This document shows positions 57,435 through 64,000 of a DNA stretch of 64,000 nt, in pieces (the first letter of the stretch is position 1; each line of letters opens with the position of its first letter). The position numbers were made by a program, and so were the translations under genes. The notes below the pieces were generated by a model. The model ran no database searches. It saw only the letters and a program-made list of their open reading frames with translations, and had not been told where the DNA came from. Location of the stretch: NCBI RefSeq assembly GCF_900109265.1, contig NZ_FNZM01000005.1, positions 366,836 through 430,835 of the forward strand, in the 5' to 3' direction. The DNA comes from Paraburkholderia tropica (GTDB taxonomy: Bacteria > Pseudomonadota > Gammaproteobacteria > Burkholderiales > Burkholderiaceae).

Positions 57435-58475
57435 TTATCGACGCGCCGCCGCCGTGCGTTCGCCGCCGGCGCGCGATTCGTCGCCGGCATCGGCTGCGCG
57501 CTCGGCGCTCATGTCGCGTGCGCCCCAGCGCTGGGCGAGCGCCGCGCACACCATCAACTGGATCTGGTGGAACAGCATCAGCGGCAGCACGACCGCGCCC
57601 ACGGCGTTCGACGCGAAGATCACCTTCGCCATCGGCACGCCCGCCGCGAGGCTCTTCTTCGAGCCGCAGAAAATGATGGTGATCTGGTCCGCGCGCGAGA
57701 AGCCCAGCTTTTTGCTCGTGAACATCGTGATGCCGAGCGCCAGCGCGAGCAGCACCGCGTTCACCACCACGAGCCCGCCGAGCGCGGCGAGCGGCGTGTG
57801 GTGCCAGAGCCCTTCGTTGATGGCTTCCGAGAACGCGCCGAACACCACCAGCAGGATCGAGCCCTGATCGACGAATTTGAGCACGCCGCGATTGCGCTCG
57901 ATCCAGCGTCCGATGACGGGGCGCAGCAACTGGCCCGCGACGAACGGCACGAGCAGTTGCAGCACGATGTTCCAGACCGTGTGCCATGCCGAGGTGCCGC
58001 CGGCCGTCTGATTGGTGACGACGAGGCTCACCAGCGCGGGCGTGACGAAGATGCCGATCAGGCTCGACGCCGACGCGCTGCACACGGCCGCCGGCACGTT
58101 GCCGCGCGCGATCGAGGTGAACGCGATCGACGACTGCACGGTGGAGGGCAGCGTGCAGAGGAACAGCACGCCCATATAGAGCGCGGGCGTGACGAGCGGC
58201 GAGAGCAGCGGCTTGAGCGCGAGGCCGAGCACGGGGAACAGCACGAAGGTGCTCGCCAGCACGACGAGGTGCAGACGCCAGTGCGTGGCGCCCGCGACGA
58301 TTGCCTCGCGCGAGAGCTTGGCGCCGTGCAGGAAGAACAGCAGGCCGACGGCCACGTTGGTGAGCCAGTTGAACGGCACGGTGGCCGCGCCGTGCACGGG
58401 CAGCAGGCTGGCGAGGATCACGGTGCCGACGAGGCACAGCGTGAAGTTATCGGGCAGGAATTTCGGACGAGCCAT
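57435..58475 (-). CDS. Bile-acid:sodium symporter family carrier (SLC10/BASS, YfeH-like)
   Basis: This 346-residue protein has about ten hydrophobic segments. The family motifs LTNVAVGLLFFLHGAKLS, FLCTLPSTVQSSIAFTSIAR and IIFCGSKKSLAAGVPMAK are those of the YfeH/SLC10A7-like branch, not classical bile-acid carriers. Substrate is unknown, probably an organic anion carried with sodium. The last 30 residues are a charged tail. The ATG at 58475 starts MARPKFLPDNF, the usual branch N-terminus. Confidence 0.9.
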   Translation of the reverse strand: MARPKFLPDNFTLCLVGTVILASLLPVHGAATVPFNWLTNVAVGLLFFLHGAKLSREAIVAGATHWRLHLVVLASTFVLFPVLGLALKPLLSPLVTPALYMGVLFLCTLPSTVQSSIAFTSIARGNVPAAVCSASASSLIGIFVTPALVSLVVTNQTAGGTSAWHTVWNIVLQLLVPFVAGQLLRPVIGRWIERNRGVLKFVDQGSILLVVFGAFSEAINEGLWHHTPLAALGGLVVVNAVLLALALGITMFTSKKLGFSRADQITIIFCGSKKSLAAGVPMAKVIFASNAVGAVVLPLMLFHQIQLMVCAALAQRWGARDMSAERAADAGDESRAGGERTAAARR

Positions 58476-59049
58476 TACACAATCTCGGGTGCGCGCAGCA
58501 GCGCCTCGCCGTGCGCGGTTCGATGGGCGCACAACGGATCATCGGGAACGCTATTGTCGGCGCAAGGCCATTGAAAATGCAAATTCATTTGAAGAATTGA
58601 TTAATGAGCAGTGCGCATGAAGTCGCGGCTTTCAGGCGCGATTTTCGCGACGGCCGGAAGGGCGTCGACGGGTGTCGCCGGCGCGAGACAATGCGCTTGC
58701 CCATCACCTTATTCCTCTGGCGAAAGGCGCATCGCGAAGCACGCCGAACGATCCCGCCCTTCTGCCCGCAAAGCCACGCCGGACGGGCTTTCAGGAGCAC
58801 GAACCGGGCCTGGCCGAAGCGCGCCGGAAAGACCGGAAATCCAGCAGTAACATGGTGTTACAACCCTTCCGAGGGCATAACATTTTTTGGCTCGACACCC
58901 CTTCCGGGCGCCCATAAATTACCGTCAAGGAACGTCAGGGCGACCGTTGCGGCGGCAATCGTTACGCGCCGCGCACGCTTCCCGGAATTGGCCCGCCATG
59001 GCCCGAGTGGCTGGACGCCATGCTGATCGTCGGGCAGGTGATCGACACA
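58476..59049. other. 574 bp gap between the symporter and secreted-protein genes
   Basis: A short AT-rich part at 58565-58615 should hold the symporter promoter. GTAAC...GTTAC (58847-58861) is a small operator-like inverted repeat. A 140-codon frame at 58604-59026 lacks domain-like sequence and I do not count it. Confidence 0.45.
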
Positions 59050-59589
59050 ATGCGTGCAGGGTTGTTACGGATGGGGCAGTGGATACTGGGGGCCGGTTTG
59101 GCGGCCCTCGTTGCGCTCGCCCATGCACAACCCGGCTTCCACGGCGGCGGTGGGTTTCAGCGCGCGCCCGTGGTGCGCGAAGCGCCGCGCGGTTACGGCG
59201 GCATGCAGGGCATGCGCTATGTCCCGCACGGCGGCGTCGCACCCGTGCCGATGCGCGTCGCCGACCAGGGCGGCTGGCGCGAGCGCGGCGGTGGCCGTCA
59301 GGCTTCGCGCCGCGACAATGGCGGCTCGCGCGGCTACGGCGGCAATCCCTACGCCAACCCTTATGGCAACGGCTTCGGCACGGGCGGCGGCTATCACGGC
59401 CCCATCCAGCCCGTGAGCGCGGAAACGCGTCAAGTGCCGCATCCGCCCGCCGATTCGCCGGTGCGCGCCGGTTCGATCCGCGAAGACGTCGCGCGCTATA
59501 ACGAAGAGCGCGGTGGCGGCTTCCGGCCGTACGCGCGCGGCGGCGGCGACGTGCCTCGTCCGCCGATGTCGTCGCCGTATCGAAACTGA
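59050..59589 (+). CDS. Secreted Gly/Arg-rich protein
   Basis: This precursor has a Sec signal peptide ending ALAHA. The mature protein of about 150 residues is dominated by Gly, Arg, Tyr, Asn and Pro (PGFHGGGGF, GNPYANPYGNGFG, YNEERGGGF), so it is probably disordered and may bind RNA, cell wall or envelope. No family recognised. ATG codons at 59020 and 59071 are alternatives; none has a strong ribosome site. Confidence 0.68.
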   Translation: MRAGLLRMGQWILGAGLAALVALAHAQPGFHGGGGFQRAPVVREAPRGYGGMQGMRYVPHGGVAPVPMRVADQGGWRERGGGRQASRRDNGGSRGYGGNPYANPYGNGFGTGGGYHGPIQPVSAETRQVPHPPADSPVRAGSIREDVARYNEERGGGFRPYARGGGDVPRPPMSSPYRN

Positions 59590-60304
59590 AGCCACGCAAC
59601 TAACTGACGGGCAGGGCCACCGCCAAGGCGCGCTCGGCGACCTCGGCTTGGTTTATCGCAACTAACTGCCACGGACGCCGACCTGCCGATCACCCCGCGC
59701 GCACCCTCCGCCCACGCACGCGCCCCCTTCTTCCCGCCCGCGCGTCTCACCCTTCCCCGCGCAACCCGTCCCACTTCACTTCCGATCGTCTTTCAAGCGC
59801 ACTTTCGGCGCGCTTCCCGCTGTCTTGCGATTCGCCCGACGCGCCGCATTTCACGTCGCGCGAAATCGCCGAAAGCGCTTCCACACGCCGCTTGCGCCTT
59901 CATCACACGAAACTGACGCGTGGATACCACACTTTTTTGGAAATCACTCGTCATACAGAACCCTTTCGTCATCAAATCTCGCCTTCGCTACGGCGGTGCG
60001 TCATCGGAAGCGCCGGTGCACGTGAAAACCGGGTCAAAGCCCCGCAGGCAAAGGTCGCGCAGCGAGCGAAGTCGATGCTGCGACGCAGCGCACGAGGCGC
60101 CAAAAACCGACCAGGCAGGTTTCACGGGCGACAAACTAATCGGGCCGATATACCGGCGATAACAACCGATATTTTTGTCCATAAAAATGGTCCGCAAAGA
60201 TGGATCCGCCCAGAACGGCCACGCCTGCGGCCGACGAAAAACAAACGGTTTGCGCGAGCGCCATAGCCGCCAGTCTCACTTTTTTGACAAGGACAGGAGA
60301 ACTC
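59590..60304. other. 715 bp gap upstream of the porin
   Basis: The middle and right parts are AT-richer. CGCAACTAACTG occurs twice (near 59596 and 59658). A long leader is likely, as porin genes are often targets of sRNAs, but I cannot place the promoter. No gene seen. Confidence 0.4.
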
Positions 60305-61414
60305 ATGAATACAGCCGTCAGCCGCGCGCTGCGCACGCCCTTGCGCACGTCTCTCAAGGCGTGCGCCATCGCCGCCGTTCTCGCCGGCGCTTCGTCGTCG
60401 GCGTTTGCGCAATCGAGCGTTCAGCTCTACGGTCAGGTCGACGAATGGGTCGGCGCGACGCGCTTCCCCGGCAGCCAGACGGCCTGGAACGTCGGCGGCG
60501 GCGGCATGTCGACGTCGTACTGGGGCCTGAAGGGCTCGGAAGACCTCGGCAGCGGCTACAAGGCGATCTTCGCGCTCGAAAGCTTCTTCCGCGCGCAGAA
60601 CGGCCAGGACGGCCGCTTCTCCGGCGACACGTTCTTCGCGCGTAACGCCTACGTCGGCCTCGAATCGCCGTACGGTACGTTCACGGCGGGCCGCCTGACG
60701 ACGCAGCTGTTCGTCTCGACGATCCTGTTCAACCCGTTCATCGACTCGTACACCTTCTCGCCGATGGTGTACCACGTCTATCTCGGCCTCTCGACCTACC
60801 CGACCTACACGACCGATCAGGGCGTGGTGGGCGACTCGGGCTGGAACAACGCGGTGCAGTACTCGACGCCGAACTTCAACGGCCTGTCGGGCTCGGTGAT
60901 GTACGCGCTCGGCAACCAGGCCGGCGACAACGGCAAGAAGAAGTGGAGCGCCCAGGCGCTGTACTTCCACGGCCCGTTCGCGGCCACGGCCGTGTATCAG
61001 TACGTGAACTTCAACAGCACGCCGGGCGACATCGGCAGCATCGTCAGCGGCGAGGCGACCATCGTCGGCCTGCGCAGCCAGGGCGTGGCGCAGGTCGGCC
61101 TGTCGTACGACCTCAAGTACGTGAAGTTCTTCGGCCAGTACATGTACACGAACAACAACAGCGACATCAGCAGCTGGCACGTGAACACGGCGCAGGGCGG
61201 CGTCTCGGTGCCGGCCGGCCCGGGCACGGTGATGGCGTCGTACGCGTACTCGCGCGACAGCGGCGGCCTGAACCAGACGCACAACACGGCGGCGGTCGGT
61301 TACGACTATCCGCTGTCGAAGCGCACCGACGTCTACGCGGCCTACATGTACGACCACTACGACAACATGTCGTCGGGCATGACCTACGGCGTGGGCCTGC
61401 GCGCGAAGTTCTAG
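60305..61414 (+). CDS. General porin (Gram-negative porin_4 family)
   Basis: This 369-residue precursor has a signal peptide cleaved after SAFA (36). The mature protein starts QSSVQLYGQVDEWVG, the usual first strand of Burkholderia trimeric porins, and has many alternating hydrophobic strands, ending GVGLRAKF with the C-terminal Phe needed for BAM recognition. It should form a 16-stranded channel for small solutes. AGGAG lies six bases before the ATG at 60305. A strong terminator follows. Confidence 0.95.
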   Translation: MNTAVSRALRTPLRTSLKACAIAAVLAGASSSAFAQSSVQLYGQVDEWVGATRFPGSQTAWNVGGGGMSTSYWGLKGSEDLGSGYKAIFALESFFRAQNGQDGRFSGDTFFARNAYVGLESPYGTFTAGRLTTQLFVSTILFNPFIDSYTFSPMVYHVYLGLSTYPTYTTDQGVVGDSGWNNAVQYSTPNFNGLSGSVMYALGNQAGDNGKKKWSAQALYFHGPFAATAVYQYVNFNSTPGDIGSIVSGEATIVGLRSQGVAQVGLSYDLKYVKFFGQYMYTNNNSDISSWHVNTAQGGVSVPAGPGTVMASYAYSRDSGGLNQTHNTAAVGYDYPLSKRTDVYAAYMYDHYDNMSSGMTYGVGLRAKF

Positions 61415-61437
61415 GCGCGCGCTTTCACCCGCCGGGG

Positions 61438-61474
61438 AAAAAACCCCGCGCTGTTCGCAGCGCGGGGTTTTTTA
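61438..61474 (+). terminator. Rho-independent terminator of the porin gene
   Basis: AAAAAACCCCGCGCTG and CAGCGCGGGGTTTTTT form a strong stem with a U-tract 23 bases after the stop. Confidence 0.94.
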
Positions 61475-61598
61475 TTGCGCGCGCAACGGCGAAGCCTGGG
61501 TGTTTGGCTACCAGGATTTGATAAAGCGCGCACAATATCGCCGATTATTTCCTGATTTGTTTCCTGATTAACCTGATTTTTGCGGGAAGAAAGACGCG

Positions 61599-62543
61599 AT
61601 GGATACCCTCGTCAGCATGAAAGTGTTCCGGCAGGTGGTCGAGGCGGGGAGCTTCGTGGCGGCGGCCGAGCGCATGAGCATGTCGGCGGCGATGGCGAGC
61701 AAGCATGTGATGCACCTCGAACAGCAGCTCGGCGCGCGCCTCTTGAACCGCACCACGCGCCGCGTCGCGCCGACCGAGGCCGGGCGCGAATATTACGAGC
61801 GCGTGGCCCAGGCGCTCACCGAACTCGACGAGGCCGGTCAGGCCGTCGGCGCCGCGAGCGTGGTGCCGCAAGGGCGGCTGCGCGTGTCGTCGCTGACGGC
61901 GTTCGGGCTGCGCCACGTGATGGGCGCGGTCGCCGACTACGCCGCCGATTTCCCGCAGGTGACCGTCGATATCACGCTGTCGGACCGCGTCGTCGAATTG
62001 ATCGACGAGGGTTTCGATGTGGCGATCCGCGCCTCGCCTTCGGGCCTCAAATCGTCTTCGCTGATCGCGCGGCCGCTCGCCACCGCGCATATCGTGCTGT
62101 GCGCCTCGCCCGAGTATCTGCGCCGCCACGGCGTGCCGAAGACGGTCGCCGATCTCGCGAAGCACAAGTTCGTGCATTACGCGGGCGCGTCGGCGGCCGA
62201 GCTGGCGCCGTTCTCGGAGGCGGGCGCGCGGGCCAAGCCGGCCGGCAACCTGATCGTCAATCACCTGGAGGCGCTGCGCGTGGTGGTGTTGCAGGGCGGC
62301 GGGCTGTCGATGCTCGGCACCGAAGTGATCGGCGACGACATCGCCGAGGGCCGCCTCGTGCCGCTGCTCGTCGACGCGCTGCCGCCGCGCGAGCTGCCGA
62401 TTTACGCCGTTTACGCGAGCCGCCGCCATCTGTCGGCGAAGGTGCGTTCGTTCGTCGATTTCCTCGCCGAGCGCTTCGGCTCGCGCGCGCTCTGGCCGGG
62501 CGTGGAGCAGATTCGCGCCGCGGCCTTGCGCACGGTGGTCTAG
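61599..62543 (+). CDS. LysR-family transcriptional regulator
   Basis: This 314-residue protein has the LysR HTH (MKVFRQVVEAGSFVAAAERM, then SKHVMHLEQQLGARLLNRTT) and a co-inducer domain with GFDVAIRASP. It is similar to LysR members of the aaeR/dsdC type. The target is unknown; it is convergent with the nitronate monooxygenase gene, 53 bp away, so a divergent promoter is not shared. A possible target is the porin or an upstream gene. Confidence 0.93.
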   Translation: MDTLVSMKVFRQVVEAGSFVAAAERMSMSAAMASKHVMHLEQQLGARLLNRTTRRVAPTEAGREYYERVAQALTELDEAGQAVGAASVVPQGRLRVSSLTAFGLRHVMGAVADYAADFPQVTVDITLSDRVVELIDEGFDVAIRASPSGLKSSSLIARPLATAHIVLCASPEYLRRHGVPKTVADLAKHKFVHYAGASAAELAPFSEAGARAKPAGNLIVNHLEALRVVVLQGGGLSMLGTEVIGDDIAEGRLVPLLVDALPPRELPIYAVYASRRHLSAKVRSFVDFLAERFGSRALWPGVEQIRAAALRTVV

Positions 62544-62596
62544 CGGCGCGGGCGGGCGCGAGCTGGCTGCGCGCCGCCCGCTTTTATCGTTCGCTT

Positions 62597-63568
62597 TTAT
62601 CGCCCGCTTGACTTCCCGATACCCAGCCGCGCCTTCGCCTCGCCGTACTCCTGCTTCAGGCGCTCGACCAGTTGCGCCACCGACGGCACGTCGTCCATCA
62701 GGCCGACGCCCTGGCCCGCGCCCCAGATGTCCTTCCACGCCTTCGCCGCGCCGCTGTCGAAGCTCATCTTCGACTTGTCCGACTCGGGCAGCGCGTCCGG
62801 ATCGAGCCCGGCGTTCACGATGCTTTCGCGGATGTAGTTGCCGTGCACGCCCGTGAACAGGTTCGTATAGACGATGTCGGCGGCCTTGGCTTCGAGGATC
62901 GCGTGCTTGTACGCCTCGACCGCGTGCGCTTCCTGGGTCGCGATGAAGCGCGTGCCCATGTAGGCCAGATCGGCGCCCATCGCCTGCGCGGCGAGGATCG
63001 AGCCGCCGTTGGCGATCGCGCCCGAGAGCACGATCGGGCCGTCGAAGATGCGCCGCACTTCGCCCACCAGCGCGAACGGCGAGGTCGTGCCCGCGTGGCC
63101 GCCCGCGCCCGCCGCGACGAGGATCAGCCCGTCCACGCCCGCTTCGAGCGCCTTGCCCGCGTGGCGCAGATTGATGACGTCGTGCAGCACGATGCCGCCA
63201 TAGCTGTGCACCGCGTCGAGCAGTTCTTTGGGCGGCGCGCGCAGGCTCGTAATGAAAATCGGCACGCGATGTTCGACGCAGACGCGGATGTCGTGTTCGA
63301 GCCGCGCGTTCGACTGATGGACGATCTGGTTCACGGCGATCGGGCCGATCACGGCGTCGGGGTTCGCGGCCTTGTGCGCGGCGAGTTGTTCCTCGATCTG
63401 CGTGAGCCATTCGTCGAGCAGTTCGGCGGGGCGCGCGTTGAGCGCCGGGAACGAGCCGACGATGCCCGCCTTGCACTGCGCGAGCACCAGCTCGGGATAG
63501 CTCACGATGAACATCGGCGAGGCGACGACGGGCAAGGACAGGTTCTGCAGGACGGCGGGCAATGCCAT
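62597..63568 (-). CDS. Nitronate monooxygenase (2-nitropropane dioxygenase family)
   Basis: This 323-residue FMN enzyme has the TIM-barrel signatures VVASPMFIVS at the start, the FMN-phosphate motif AAGAGGHAGTTSPF near 151-164, and LSGAIANGGSILAAQAMGAD. It oxidises alkyl nitronates or propionate-3-nitronate to carbonyl products, detoxifying a plant or fungal metabolic poison; a 2-nitropropane role is less likely in vivo. AAGGAGA precedes the ATG at 63568. Confidence 0.93.
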   Translation of the reverse strand: MALPAVLQNLSLPVVASPMFIVSYPELVLAQCKAGIVGSFPALNARPAELLDEWLTQIEEQLAAHKAANPDAVIGPIAVNQIVHQSNARLEHDIRVCVEHRVPIFITSLRAPPKELLDAVHSYGGIVLHDVINLRHAGKALEAGVDGLILVAAGAGGHAGTTSPFALVGEVRRIFDGPIVLSGAIANGGSILAAQAMGADLAYMGTRFIATQEAHAVEAYKHAILEAKAADIVYTNLFTGVHGNYIRESIVNAGLDPDALPESDKSKMSFDSGAAKAWKDIWGAGQGVGLMDDVPSVAQLVERLKQEYGEAKARLGIGKSSGR

Positions 63569-63590
63569 GACGGGATCTCCTTACATCGCT

Positions 63591-63613
63591 TATAAAACGG
63601 TCGTTCGATTATA
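63591..63613 (-). promoter_or_regulatory. Promoter/operator of the nitronate monooxygenase gene
   Basis: The minus-strand -10 TATAAT (plus 63608-63613) is consensus, with a weak GCATGC -35. Between it and the start lies the inverted motif AACGGTCGTT (63596-63605), a shape often bound by TetR-family dimers. The IS end starts about 45 bp upstream of the -35. Confidence 0.6.
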
Positions 63614-63680
63614 GGTGCGCGTCCTCGCGCGCATGCCGCGCGCGCCGCCGCATCGTCTGGAGGGAGTGTTCGGTTTCTAG

Positions 63681-64000
63681 GGAAGGTCTGCACAACACTC
63701 TTTCAGAGCGGTGATCTTTTTTCACGTTGGGCGTATCAGCCGTAAGCGTCTGCTCGCAGGTTGGTCGTCCGGCTTTTGAAGCATGATGATCTTCGTTTTC
63801 CGAGACTCACGGCCTGACCCGAGCGTTTCACACTTTGGCTAGAGCCCTGCGCGACATCCAGAGGTTGCCCAGCGCAAACAGTGTCGTGATCTGCGCGGTG
63901 TTCTTCACCAATCCCCGGTACCGCGTCTTCGTATAACCAAACTGCTGCTTGAGCACGCGAAACGCATGTTCAACCTTGGCGCGCACGCCAGCCTTCAGAC
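63681..64000. mobile_element. End of an IS5-family insertion sequence
   Basis: The terminal sequence GGAAGGTCTGCACAA starts at 63681 and resembles the ends of IS5-group elements. CTAG (63677-63680) lies directly outside, which fits the YTAR target that these elements duplicate. Inside, the transposase C-terminus reads toward the end on the minus strand. The rest lies beyond the right edge, so the second end and the other target copy cannot be seen. Confidence 0.88.
63828..64000 (-). CDS. IS5-family transposase, C-terminal 56 residues
   Basis: The frame enters at 64000 and stops with TGA at 63828. It ends with the DDE-transposase C-terminus: VEHAFRVLKQQFGYTKTRYR, with the catalytic-region Glu and the Y-(2)-R-(3)-E-like helix, then NTAQITTLFALGNLWMSRR. 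The N-terminal part with the first two catalytic Asp residues is outside the window. The visible part is intact and not frameshifted. Confidence 0.9.
   Translation of the reverse strand, partial: LKAGVRAKVEHAFRVLKQQFGYTKTRYRGLVKNTAQITTLFALGNLWMSRRALAKV

Noticed and set aside
58604..59026. 140-codon plus-strand frame in the gap before the secreted-protein gene
   Set aside because: No domain-like sequence, no good ribosome site, and mixed composition; treated as non-coding.

Overview
The window is GC-rich DNA with the gene content of Burkholderia sensu lato (Burkholderia, Paraburkholderia or Caballeronia). The pointers are a short H-NS protein ending in the STWSGRGKPPRWI DNA-binding motif, a KirBac-type potassium channel, DUF4148 and DUF3309 proteins, a general porin, a HiPIP, and the core block rsmI / yraN-diaA-dolP. 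No prophage, integrase or CRISPR array is visible. The only mobile DNA is one end of an IS5-family element at the right edge, flanked by CTAG.

Layout. (1) 1-5862, minus: a molybdenum hydroxylase operon coxS-coxL-coxM-coxD-coxE, running off the left edge. The large subunit has AYRGAGR, the form II signature, so the substrate need not be CO. (2) 6386-16003: amino-acid permease, a soluble NarL-type two-component pair, ferredoxin-NADP reductase, LysE/RhtB exporter, an endonuclease/exonuclease/phosphatase-family protein, a secreted unknown, an L2HGDH-like FAD oxidoreductase and a Tat-exported HiPIP. (3) 16053-26867: amidase, dienelactone hydrolase, LivK-like binding protein, MFS transporter, FMN-binding HugZ-like protein, H-NS, CDF metal exporter, Lrp regulator, DEDD exonuclease and a GloC-type metallo-hydrolase. 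(4) 26868-32110: a structured, gene-free stretch with a consensus -10, then rlpA, rsmI, yraN, diaA, dolP, a cytochrome c and tRNA-Ala(CGC). (5) 34422-38789: a DUF4148 gene divergent from a bufferin-type RiPP operon (bufA1-bufB-bufC), followed by a dCache-GGDEF diguanylate cyclase.

(6) 38818-44884: a DUF2239 gene behind two palindromic TTACCCGGGTAA-like boxes, a probable minus-strand sRNA, an NCS2 uracil/xanthine permease, a CPA1 antiporter and an EAL protein. (7) 44996-49915: a 1222-residue fused indolepyruvate ferredoxin oxidoreductase and the Kir channel. (8) 50273-55097: two small unknowns, then LacI regulator - AGE-family sugar isomerase - PfkB sugar kinase, a likely mannose-to-fructose-to-phosphosugar module with a visible LacI operator over its promoter, and a 51-residue DUF3309 protein. 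(9) 55233-64000: an EAL-CBS-GGDEF protein, a bile-acid/sodium symporter family carrier, a secreted Gly/Arg-rich protein, a porin, a LysR regulator, nitronate monooxygenase and the IS5-family end.

The strongest leads are the bufferin operon (copper-binding thiooxazole peptide), the candidate sRNA at 39633-39745, the paired palindromes before the DUF2239 gene, the structured region before rlpA, and the form II CODH-like operon whose large subunit ends in an expandable SASS repeat. Three c-di-GMP proteins lie within about 20 kb. All family calls were made by reading translated sequence; no database search was run.
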